Part shown: in pieces, positions 1-9,854 of the stretch
Layout of the letters: each line of letters begins with the position of its first letter
Position numbering within the stretch: the first letter of the stretch is position 1
NCBI RefSeq assembly: GCF_002288925.2
Contig: NW_022098021.1
Location: 28,970,667 to 29,034,666 of the forward strand
Direction: 5' to 3'
Length of the DNA: 64,000 nt
From: Delphinapterus leucas
Lineage: Eukaryota > Chordata > Mammalia > Artiodactyla > Monodontidae
Notes under the pieces: model-generated
What the model saw: the letters and a program-made list of their open reading frames with translations, nothing else
What the model was told of the DNA's origin: nothing
Database searches by the model: none
Program-made: the position numbers and the translations under genes

Positions 1-2514
1 TTTTCTAGTTCTGTGAAAAATGCCAGTGGTAGTTTGATAGGGATTGCATTGAATCTGTAGATTGCTTTGGGTAATAAAGTCATTTTCACAATGTTGATTC
101 TTCCAATCCAAGAACATGGTATATTTCTCTATCTATTTGTATCATCTTTAATTTCTTTCATCAGTGTCTTATAATTTTCTGCCTACAAGTCTTTGGTCTC
201 CTTAGGTAGGTTTATTCCTAGATATTTTATTCTTTTTGTTGAAGTGGAAAATGGGAGTGTTTCCTTGATTTCGATTTCAGATTTTTCATCATTAGTGTAT
301 AGGAATACCAGAGATTTCTCTGCACAAATTTTGTATCCTGCTACTTTACCAAATTCATTGATTAGCTCTAGTAGTTTTCTGGTAGCATCTTTAGGATACT
401 CTATGTATAGTATCATGTCATCTGCAAATAGTGACAGCTTTACTTCTTTTCTGATTTGGATTCCTTTTATTTCTTTTTCCACTCTGATTGCTGTGGCTAG
501 AACTTCCAAAACTATGTTGAATAAGAATGGTGAGAGTGTGCAACCTTGTCTTGTTCCTGAACTTAGTGGAAATGCTTTCAGTTTTTCACCATTGAGTACA
601 ATGTTGGCTGTGGGTTTGTCATATATGGCCTTATTATGTTGAGGAAAGTTCCCTGTATGCCTACTTTCTGCAGGGTTTTTATCATAAGTTATGTTGAATT
701 TTGTCCAAATCTTTCTCTTCATCTATTCAGATGATCATTTGTTTTTTCTCCTTCAATTTGTTAATATGGTGTATCACGTTGATTGATATGTGTGTATTGA
801 AGAATATTTGCATTCCCAGAATAAACCCCACTTGATCATGGTGTATGATCCTCTTAATGTGCTGTTGGATTCTGTTTTCCCGTATTTTGTTGAGGATTTT
901 TGCATCTATGTTCATCAGTGATATTTGCCTGTAGTATTCTTTCTTTGTCACATACTTGTCTGGTTTTGGTGTCAAGGTGATGGTGGCCTTTTAGAATGAG
1001 TTTGGGATTGTTCCTCCCTCTGCTATATTTTGGACAAGTTTGAGAAGGATAGGTGTTAGCTCTTCTCTAAATGTTTGATAGAATTCGCCTGTGAAGCCAT
1101 CTGGTCCTGGGCTTTTGTTTGTTGGAAGATTTTTCAATCACAGTTTCAATATCAGTGCTTGTGATTTGTCTGTTCATATTTTCTATTTCTTCCTGATTCA
1201 GCCTTGGCAGGTTGTGCATTTCTAAGAATTTGTCCATTTCTTCCAGGTTGTCCATTTTATTGGCATAGAGTTTCTTTTAGTAATCTCTCATGATCATTTG
1301 TATTTCTGCAGTGTCGTTTGTTACTTCTACTTTTTCATTTCTAATTCTATTGATTTGAGTCTTTTCTCTTTTTTCTTGATGAATATGGCTAATGGTTTAT
1401 CAATTTTGTTTATCTTCTCAAAGAACCAGCTTTATTTTTTTGATCTTTGCATTCATTTCCTTCATTTCTTTTTCATTTATTTCTGATCTGATCATTATGA
1501 TTCCTTTCCTTCTGCTAACTTTAGATTTTTTTGGTTCTTCTTTCTCTAATTGCTTTTGGTACAATGTTAGGTTCTTTATTCGACTTGGTTCCTGTTTCTT
1601 AAGGTAGGATTATAATGCTATAAACTTCCCTCTTAGAACTGCTTTTGCGGCATCCCATAAATTTTAGGTTGTCGTGTCTCCATTGTCATTTTTTTCTAGG
1701 TATATTTTGATTTCCTCTTTGATATCTTCAGTGATCACTTCATTATTTAGTAGTGTATTGTTTAGCCTCCAGGTGTTTGAATTTTTTACAGATCTTTTCC
1801 TGTAATTGATATCTAGTCTCATAACGTTGTGGTCAGAAAAGATACTGGATACAATTACAATTTTCTTAAATTAACCCAGACTTGATTTGTGACCCATGAT
1901 ATGACCTATCCTCGAGAATGTTCCATGAGCACTTGAGAAAAATGTGTATTCTGTTGTTTTGGATGGAATGTCCTATCAATATCAGTTAAGTCCATCTTAT
2001 TTAATGTATCATTTAAAGCTTCTGTTTCCATACTTATTTTCATTTTGGATGATCTGTCCATTTGTGAAAGTGAGGTGTTAAAGCCCCCTACTATGAATGT
2101 GTTACTGTCGATTTCCCCTTTTAAAGCTGTTAGTATTTGCCTTATGTATTGAGGTGCTCCTATGTTGGGTGTATATATATTTACAATTGTTATATCTTCT
2201 TCTTGTATTGATCCCTTGATCATAATGTAGTTTCCTTTTTTGTCTCTTCTAATAGTTTTTATTTTAAAGCCTATTGTGTCTGATATGAGAATTGCTACTC
2301 CAGCTTTCTTTTGGTTTGAATTTGCATGGAATATCTTTTTCCAACCCCTTACTTTCAGTCTGTATGTGTCTCTAGGTCTGAAGTGCGTCTCTTGTAGACA
2401 GCATATATATGGGTCTTGTTTTTGTATCCATTCAGCCAATCTGTGTCTTTTGGTGGGAGCATTTAGTCCATTTACATTTATGGTAATTATCGATATGTAT
2501 GTTCCTGTTCCCAT
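1..2514 (-). pseudogene. L1 ORF2 pseudogene (endonuclease + reverse transcriptase, partial)
   Basis: The ATG lies at 2514-2512. The first 202 codons (2514-1906) are open and encode the APE-like endonuclease, with the LQETH glutamate motif near residue 42 and the I-V-G-x-F-N motif near 142-146. The x is Gly where the family has catalytic Asp (GGC instead of GAC, read from the complement around 2088-2093). The frame then breaks. Pieces remain at 1255-1067, at 975-727 (the fingers region with 'QVGFILGMQ'), and at 722-183 (179 codons), which holds the reverse-transcriptase motif SLFADDMIL with FADD at about residues 99-102. About 838 codons' worth of the usual roughly 1275 lie inside the window; the C-terminal Cys-rich end is beyond the edge. 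Substitution plus frameshifts mean it is non-functional. Confidence 0.93.
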
Positions 2515-2570
2515 TTCTTAATTGTTTTGTGTCATTATTGTAGGTCTTTTCCTTCTCTTGTGTTTCTTAC

Positions 2571-3453
2571 CTAGAGAAGTTCCTTTAGCATTTGTAAAGC
2601 TGGTTTGGTGGTGCTGAACTCTTTCAGCTTTTGCTTGTCTGTAAAGGTTTTAATTTCTCTTTCATATCTGAATGAGATCCTTGCTGGATAGAGTAACCTT
2701 GTTTGCAGTTTTTTCTCCTTCATCACTTTATATATGTTCTGCCAGTCCCTTCTGGCTTGCAGAGTTTCTGCTGAGAGCTCAGCTGTTAATCTTATGGGGA
2801 TTCCCTTGTGTTACTTGTTGTTTTTTCCCTTGCTGCTTTTAATATGTTTTCTTTGTATTTAATTTTTGACAGTTTGATTAATATGTGTCTTGACCTATTT
2901 CTCCTTGGATTCATCTTGTATAGGACTCTGTTTTCCCTGGACTTGATTGACTATTTCCTTTCCCATATTAGGGATGTTTTCAACTATAATCTCTTCAAAT
3001 GCTTTCTCAGTCCCTTTCTTTGTCTCTTCTTCTGGAACCCCTGTAATTCGAATGTTGGTGTGTTTAAAATTGTCCCAGAAGTCTCTGAGACTGTCCTCAG
3101 TTCTGTTCATTCTTTTCTCTTTATTCGGCTCTGTAGTAGTTATTTCCACTATTTTATCTTCCAGGTCACTTATCCATTCTTCTCCCTCAGTTATTCTACT
3201 ATTGATCCCTTCTAAGTATTTTTAATTTCATTTATTGTGTTGTTCATCGTTGCTTGTTTCATCTTTAGTTCTTCTAGGTCCTTGTTAAATGTTTCTTGCA
3301 TTTTCTTTATTCTATTTCCAAGATTTTGGATCATGTTTACTATCATTATTATCAATTCTTTTTCAGGTAGACTGCCTATTTCCTCTTCATTTGTTAGGCT
3401 GGTGGGTTTTTATCTTGCTCCTTCATCTGCTGTGTATTTTTCTGCCTTCTCAT
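2571..3453 (-). pseudogene. L1 ORF1 pseudogene (RNA-binding chaperone)
   Basis: The start ATG is the complement of 3451-3453, at the same place as the ORF1 start in the partner L1 (63445). A TAG stop is the complement of 2571-2573. The span of 883 bases is not a multiple of three, so there is at least one frameshift. The longest open piece (3149-2895, 84 codons) carries the ORF1 core 'NIRITGVPEEETKKG', from the RNA-recognition region that follows the N-terminal coiled coil. ORF1p normally forms trimers and coats L1 RNA. Separation from ORF2 is 56 bases, typical of L1. Confidence 0.88.
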
Positions 3454-3956
3454 ATTGCTTATCTTACTCTTTGGGGTCTCCTTTTTGAAGGGTGAAAGTT
3501 CATCATTCCCATTGTTTTTGGTGTCTCTCTCCAGTCACTAAAGTTTGTTCAGTGGGTTTTGTAGGCTTTCTGGTGGAGGGGACTAGTGCCTGTGTTCTGG
3601 TGGATGAGGCTAGATATTGCCTTTCTGGTGGACACATCCACGTCTGGTATGTTTTGGGGTGTCTGTGGACTTATTATGATTTTAGTCAGCCTCTCTGCTA
3701 ATGGGTGGGGGTGTGTTCCTGTCTTGCTAGTTGTTTGGCATAGGGTGTCCAGCACTGTAGCTTGCTGATCATTGACTGAAGCTGGATGTTGATGTTGAGA
3801 TGGAGATCCCTGGGAGATTTTGGCCATTTGATATTATGTGGAGCTTGGAGGTCTCTTGTGGACCAGTGTCCTGAAGTGGCTCTCCCACCCCAGAGGCACA
3901 ACAATGACTCCTGTCTGCAACACCAAGAGCCTTTCATCCACATGGCTCAGAATAAA

Positions 3957-4032
3957 AGGGAGAAAAAGTAGAAAGAAGAAAGAAAGAAAGAAAGAAAGAA
4001 GAAAGAAAGAAGGAAAGAGAGAGAGAGAATGA

Positions 4033-4063
<31 letters not shown>

Positions 4064-4177
4064 GGAAGGAGGGCAGGAGGGAGGGAGGGAGAGAGGGAGG
4101 AAAGGAAGGAGGAAGGAAAGAAGGAAGGAAGGAGGGAAGGAAGGAAAGAAAGAAAGAAAGAAAAAAAGAAAGAAAGA
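3957..4177. repeat. (GAAA)n/(GGAA)n purine tract inside the L1 5' UTR
   Basis: About 220 bases of nearly pure purines, GAAA units grading into GGAGG and GGAA units and back. On the L1 sense strand this is a polypyrimidine tract. The partner L1 has the corresponding tract at 62737-62926, so it is a subfamily feature that has expanded, not an independent microsatellite. Long apparent reading frames across it (Phe/Leu/Ser-rich in one direction) are artefacts of the repeat. Confidence 0.95.
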
Positions 4178-4712
4178 TGATAAAATAAAATAAAGTTATT
4201 AAAATAAAAACATAATTATTAAGAAAAATAATATTGTTTTTAAAGAGAAAAAAAAATAGGATGGATAGAACCCTAAGAAAAATAGTGGAAGCAAAACTAT
4301 ACAGACAAAATCTCACACAGAAGCATACATATACAAACTCACAAAAAGAGGAAAAGGGGAAAAAATCATAAATCTTGCTGTCAAAGTCCACTGTCTCAAT
4401 TTGGGATGATTTGTTGTCTATTCATGTATTGCACAGATGCAGGGTACATGAAGTTGATTGTGGAGCTTTAATCCACTGCTTCTGTGGCTGCTGGGTGGGA
4501 TTTCCCTTTCTCTTCTTTTTTCTCACAGCTCCCCTGCCTCAGCTTTGGATTTGGCCCTGCCTCTGCGTTTAGGTCACGGGAGGGCGTCTGTTCTTCACTC
4601 AGACAGGACGGGGTTAAAGAAGTAGCTGCTTCGGAGACTCTGGCTCACTTAGGCCTGGGGGAGGGAGGGGTATGGAGTGCGGGGTGAACCTGCGGCGGCA
4701 GAGACCAGCGTG

Positions 4713-4910
4713 ATGTTGCACCAGCCTGACGCGCGCCGTGCATTCTCCCGGGGAAGTTGTCCCTGGATCCCGAGACTCTGTCAGTGGTGGGCTGAACAGG
4801 CTCCCCAGAAGAGGGATGTGGATAGTGACCTGTGCTTCCACACAGGCTTCTTGGTGGCGGCAGAAACAGGCTTAGCATCTCATGCCCGTCTGTGGGGTCC
4901 GTGCTTTTAG
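4713..4910 (+). other. Antisense ORF in L1 5' UTR (65 codons, speculative)
   Basis: An ATG at 4713 opens a 65-codon frame ending at TAG 4908-4910, antisense to the L1. The homologous ATG and start ('SVMLHQP') recur in the partner L1, where the frame runs 151 codons (62182-61727, minus). Position -3 is G, a moderate start context. This may be chance in GC-rich, stop-poor DNA; no expression evidence is visible. Confidence 0.25.
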
Positions 4911-5595
4911 CCACGGCTCACGACAGTCTCTGGAGCTCCTTTAAGCAGGGCTCTTAATCCCCTCTCCTAGTGCACCAGTAAACAAAGCTGGAAGAAAATG
5001 TCTCTTGCCTCTTCGGCAGGTCCAGACATTTCCCCGGACTCCCTCCCGGCTAACCGTGACACACTAACACCCTGCAGTCTGTGTTCAGGCCGCCAACCCC
5101 AGTCCTCTCTCTGTGCTCCAACCAAGGTCCAAGCCTCAGTTCCCAGCCCCGCCTGCCCCAGCTAGTGAGCAGACAAGCCCCTTGGGCTGGTGCTGGTTGG
5201 CACCGATCCTCTGTTCGGAAATCTCTCCACTTTGCCCTCTGCTTCCCTTTTGCTGTGCTCTCTTCCACACCTCCGAAACTACCCCCTCCGCCACCTGCGG
5301 TCTCTGCCCATGAAGGTGCCTCCTAGTGTGTGGAAACCTTTCCTCCTTCACAGCTCCCTCCCACTGGTGCAGGTCCCGTCCCTATCTTTTTGCTTATCCT
5401 TTTGTTTATTCTTTTTTCTTTTGCCCTACCCAGATATGTGGGAACCTTCTTGCCTTTTGAAAGGTCTGAGGTCTTCTGCCAGCGTTCAGTAGGTGTTCTG
5501 TAGGTGTTGGCCCACGTGTAGATGTATTTCTGGTTTATCTGTGGGGAATAAGGTGATCTCCACGTCTTACTCTTCCACCATTTTCCCCTCGTCTC

Positions 5596-5668
5596 TGTTT
5601 GATGTTATTTTAATATAAACACTGACCCTTAAGTTTTTTTTTATTGTGGTAATATATACATAACATAG
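5596..5668. other. Short spacer with a scrap of old L1 3' UTR-like sequence
   Basis: A 73-base stretch between two L1s. The part from about 5633, with its 'attgtggtaatatatacata' core, resembles the antisense of an old L1M 3' UTR also seen at 14150-14335. Too short to be sure. Confidence 0.35.
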
Positions 5669-6800
5669 ACAGGAGATCAAAATGGCAGAGTAGGAGGATG
5701 CAGAGCTCAACTCCCCTAGATGAACACATCAAAAATACTTCTACAATTGGAGCAATTCTCAGTGAAAGCAATCTGGTGACCTGCAGAAAGACTCATATAA
5801 TGAAGGCTGTAAGAAAGATTCACACATTTGGATTGGAAGGGAAGAGAAGGTTTCAGGATGGGACCTGTTCCCCTAGAAAGTGAAGAGGAATTACACAGGC
5901 TCAGAAATCCTCTCTGGGGAGGTAGCTGGTTGGACCACATGTTGGGTGCCCTAGCTCTGGAGTCTAACACGTGGAGAAGGAGTCCCCTAAGCTAGTGGAA
6001 AACCCAGTGGGACTGAGATTGGGGCTGAAAGAAACCTAGACTCTGCCCATGAAGAGCACACACATGCATGCTTGCTCCCAAAACAAGGTGAAGGAAGCAG
6101 ATTTAAACTGCCTGAGTCTCTGTCTGGTTTCCTATGACCACCCCAGTACATGCCACAGCCTGAGCCAAGCACCCACTTGGGCCCCTCTTACTCCATGGCA
6201 AAACTCCACATTACAACAAAGGCTGCCATGGCTGAGGAGAGTGCACAGTTGTGGGGGGAACGGAGGCCAGCTTGGACCTGGAATGTGAACCAAATTGGGC
6301 AAGGGGAGCCATTACAAGTGCTTGTGCTGGCAGCAGATCTGGAGCAATTAGGAACTGGTGTGCCGGTACTGTCCTGCCATGTGTCCTGGCCCACACCATG
6401 TTCTCCAGCACTGCTCCCTTCTAGAATAAAGGTGTCAATGCTAGAAGAGTGGAGAGTACACACTTGAAGGTAGCAGACCAGCTTGGAACCCACCCTTAGG
6501 GTGCTTCTCCAGTAACTTGGTACCCAACCTTGCTCCCAATTAAAGGTCACTGAGCAGAGGAGAAACCCTGGCTTATACCTAACTCTGGCTCTAGCCACTC
6601 CATCTCCAGCCCCACATCTTACCAAGTTGATAGCTGTCAGCATACACCCAGGGGAAGACATGACTTCTTTTCATGTCAGAGCCAGCTCTCACAACAAATC
6701 CATTGGACACTTGCAGACTGTATCAAAATACTCCCACACAAAGACAACGCTTCAACACTGGAATAGGTTAAGTGTTTCACCTTATTTCATAAAAACAGAG
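5669..6800 (+). promoter_or_regulatory. 5' UTR of the old L1
   Basis: GC-richer than its surroundings and without L1 protein homology on the sense strand. It starts with the 'ggcagagtaggagg' signature of L1 5' ends and leads into ORF1-like start sequence ('caaaatgggaaaacagaaga'). It is one of four L1 5' UTRs in the window and is not alignable by eye to the 61302 type, so it belongs to another subfamily. Confidence 0.65.
6188..6661 (-). other. 157-codon antisense ORF in old L1 5' UTR (speculative)
   Basis: A true ATG (complement of 6659-6661) opens 157 codons antisense to the old L1 5' UTR, ending at 6188. The product begins MSSPGCMLTAINL and resembles nothing I know. It is of note only because every L1 5' UTR in this window holds a long antisense frame. 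In an element this decayed, an open frame of this length is mildly surprising, but GC-rich composition lowers stop frequency. Confidence 0.2.
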
Positions 6801-6849
6801 AAAGTTAAGCAAAATGGGAAAACAGAAGAATTTATTTCAAATGAAAATA

Positions 6850-9660
6850 AAATGGGTCAATGATGAAATCAAGGAGGAAAACAGAAAATACCTCAAGACA
6901 AATAAAAATAAAAACACAACTTTTGAAAATCTATGATACAGCAAAAGCAGTTCTAAGAGGGAAGTTTATAACAATACAAGCCTACCTCAAGAAACAAGAA
7001 AAATCTCAACCAAACAACTTAACCTACCATCTAGAATAATTAGAAAAAGAACAAACAAAGCCCAGGTCAACAAAAGGAAGGAAAAAATAAAGATCAGAGA
7101 GGAAGTAAATGAAATATAGCCCTGAAAAAAAAGAACAATAGAAAAGATCAATGAAACAAAGAGCTGTTTTTTGAAAAGATCTACAAAATTGATAGCTTTG
7201 CCGGGCTCATTAAGAAAAAAAGAGAGAACACCAATAAACAAATTAAAAATGAGAGAGGAGACATAACAACTGATACCACAGAGATACAAAAACAAAAATG
7301 AAAAAATTGTAAGAGAATACTACTAACAGTTAAATGTCAATTAATTGGACAACTAGAAGAAATGGCTAACTTTCTAGAAGCATACATTCTTTCACGAGTA
7401 AATCAGGTTCAAATAGACTATTTGAACAGTGAAATTGAATTTATAATAAAAAACACCAGCCAAACAAAAGTCTAGGACTAGTTGGCTTCACAGGATAATT
7501 CCACCAAACATATAAAGAAGAGCTATACAATATTTCTCAAACTATTCCAAAAAATTAAAGAGTAGGGAACATTTTCAAATTCATTCTACAAGACCACAAT
7601 TACCCTGATACCAAAGCCCAAAAATGATACTAAAAACAACAACAAAATTACAGGTCAATAGTTCTGATGAATAGCTATGCAAAAATCCTCAACAAAATAT
7701 CAACAAACAAATTTCAACAATATATAAAAAGGATCATATGCCATGATCAAGTGGGATTTATTCCAATATTGTGAGAATGGTTCATTATCTGCAAATCAAT
7801 CACTGTGATACACCACATCAATAAGGAAGAATAAATCACATGATTATTCCACTGGACACAGAAAAAAGCATTTGACAAAATTCAACATCCATTCATGATA
7901 AAAAGTCTCAATAAAGTTAGTATAGAGGGAACATACCTCAACACAATAAAGGCCATTTATGACAAACCCACAGCTAATATCATACTCAATTTTGAAAAGC
8001 TGAAAACTTTTCCTCTAAAATCAGTAACAAGACAAGGATGTCCCCCTCAACACTTCTGTTTAACATTGTATTGAAAGTTCTAGCTGCAGCAATCAGACAA
8101 GAAAAAGAAATAAAAGACATCCAAATTGGAAGAGAAGAAGTAAAACAGTCGCTATTTGAAGATGACATGATACTATATTAGAAAACCCTAAAGTCTCCAC
8201 CAAAAACTATTAGGACTAATAAATTAATTTAGTAGAGTTGCAGAATATAAGGTTAATATAAAGAAGTCTCTTGTATTTCAATACGGTAATAATGAACTAT
8301 CAGAAAGAGAAAGCAAGAAAACAATACCATTTAAAATTGCATTGAAAAGAGTAAAATACTTACAAATAAACTTAACCAAGAAAGTGAAAGATGAAAGACC
8401 TATACTCTGAAATCTATAAAACGTTGATGAAGGAAGTTGAAGAGGATTCAAAGAAATGGAAAGATACCCCATATTCATGGGTTGGGAGAAATAATAATGT
8501 TAAAATATCCATAATATCCAAAGCAATCTACACTTTTAGTGCAATACTTATCAAAATATCCATGTCATTTTTCACAGAATAGGACAAATAATCCTGAAAT
8601 TTATATGGAACTGCACAAGACCTGATAAGCCAAAGCAATCTTGAGAAAAAAGAACAAAGCTAGAGATATCATTTACCTGACTTCAGAATGAACTATAAAG
8701 CTACAGTAGATCAATGGAACAGAATAGAGAACCCAGAAATAAACACATGCACTTATGTCAATTAATCTATGACGAAGGAGGCAAGAATATACAATGGAGA
8801 ATAGACAGTCTCTTCAACAAATAGAGCTGAGAAAACTTGATAGCTACATAGAAAAAAATGAAATTAAAACATTTTCTCACACCATACAAAAAAATAAAAC
8901 TCAAAATGGACTAAGACTTAAATGCAAGACCAGAAATCATAAAACTCCTACAAGAAATCATAGGCAGAACATTATTTGACATAAATTATAGCAATAATTT
9001 TTTGGATCTTTCTCTTCCTATGGCAAAGGAAACAAAAGCCAAAAATAAGAAAATGGGACCTAGTTAAAGGTAAAAGCTCTTGCACAGAAAAGGAAACCAT
9101 CAACAAAATGAAAAGACAAACTACTGAATGGGAGAAAATATTTGCAAATAATATGATGGATACGGTTTAATATCCAAAGTATATAAACAGCTCAGACAAC
9201 TTAATAACAAAAATGGATATAAAACCTTAATAGAGACTTTTCCAAAGAAGTAAACAGATGGTTAATAGGCCCATGTAAAGATGCTCAACATCACTAATCA
9301 TCAGAGAAATGCAAATTAAAACCACAATGAGATATCATCTTACACCTGTAAAATGGTATAATCAAAGAGTCTACAAATAATAAATGTTGTGGAGGTTATG
9401 GAGAAAAGAGAACCCTTGTACACTGTTGGTGGGAATGTAAATTGGTGCAACGACTATGGAAAACTGTATGGAGATTCCTCAAAAGGCTAAAAATACAACT
9501 ACCATATGATTAGCAATTCTACTTTTGGGTATATATCCAAAGAAAAGGAAAACACGAATTCAAAAAGATATATGAACCCTAATGGCTAGAGCAGCATTAT
9601 TGACAATCAATAGCTAAGATATGGAAGAAACCTGAGTTTCCATCAACTGATGAATGTCAA
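6850..9660 (+). pseudogene. L1 ORF2 remnant (reverse transcriptase region), heavily broken
   Basis: ORF2 sequence is recognisable throughout by nucleotide homology to the other copies. It includes the 'ccatgatcaagtgggattta' block (HDQVGF, about 7741) and the catalytic block at 8155-8166, which reads Phe-Glu-Asp-Asp in place of Phe-Ala-Asp-Asp. Frameshifts and stops are frequent and no frame exceeds about 65 codons. It ends near the 'ccatcaactgatgaatg' block, about 150 codons before the normal ORF2 end. Confidence 0.85.
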
Positions 9661-9854
9661 AATTGAGCCCTAAGCTTTTACCATATAAATCTAACCTAAT
9701 TTTATTAAAAAAAAAAAACCTTACACTGGACATTACTTAAATCATTCAATCAGTAAACCTTACATATAACACTAATCCATACAATTGAATTTAATTCATA
9801 TATTCTAAAATTTGCTCAGGTGTCCATTTCAAAGCGTAAAATAAATACTGAAAA
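9661..9854. other. Unique-looking spacer between two L1s
   Basis: AT-rich sequence with an A12 run (9707-9718). No repeat recognised. Its last bases (9843-9854) are the left copy of the target duplication of the next L1. Confidence 0.5.

Larger units (their letters stand above)
1..5595 (-). mobile_element. LINE-1, young cetartiodactyl type, minus strand, 3' end outside window
   Basis: Read right to left this is an L1 in normal order: a GC-rich 5' UTR (5595 to 3454), ORF1 (3453-2571), a 56-base inter-ORF gap, and ORF2 from 2514 running off the left edge. The 5' end is placed near 5595 because the match to the second young L1 (61302 onward) begins at the shared 'gagacgagggg' there. The element would retrotranspose through its own mRNA by target-primed reverse transcription, but both ORFs carry frameshifts and stops, so this copy is dead. 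No target duplication can be checked because the 3' end is missing. Family assignment rests on protein motifs and the homologous partner copy. Confidence 0.95.
3454..5595 (-). promoter_or_regulatory. L1 5' UTR / internal promoter region
   Basis: About 2.1 kb of sequence upstream of ORF1 in L1 orientation, clearly richer in GC and CpG (especially 4470-5600) than the AT-rich surroundings. It aligns by eye, in inverted orientation, with 61302-63444. L1 5' UTRs carry an internal RNA polymerase II promoter; that role is family knowledge, not read from a motif here. It contains a long purine tract (separate entry) about 500 bases upstream of ORF1. Confidence 0.8.
5669..9660 (+). mobile_element. Old LINE-1 (L1M/L1MA-like), internally deleted, 3'-truncated
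   Basis: It begins with the typical L1 5' start ('caaaatggcagagtaggagg'), followed by about 1.1 kb of 5' UTR, then the first codons of an ORF1-like start (around 6810-6850). At about 6850-6855 it jumps into the middle of ORF2 ('ggtcaatgatgaaatcaagg'). ORF1, the ORF1/ORF2 junction and the endonuclease are missing. ORF2 then runs through the reverse transcriptase to about 9658 and stops short of the 3' UTR; no poly-A is present. Divergence is high, with many stops and indels. The same order of motifs is seen in the younger copies in this window. Confidence 0.85.

Noticed and set aside
193..642. 149-codon plus-strand ORF
   Set aside because: Antisense shadow of the L1 ORF2 reverse-transcriptase region.
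3834..4391. 185-codon minus-strand frame rich in Phe, Leu and Ser (and a similar 114-codon frame at 62603-62947)
   Set aside because: Translation of the (GAAA)n or (CTTT)n tract in L1 5' UTRs; simple repeat, not a gene.
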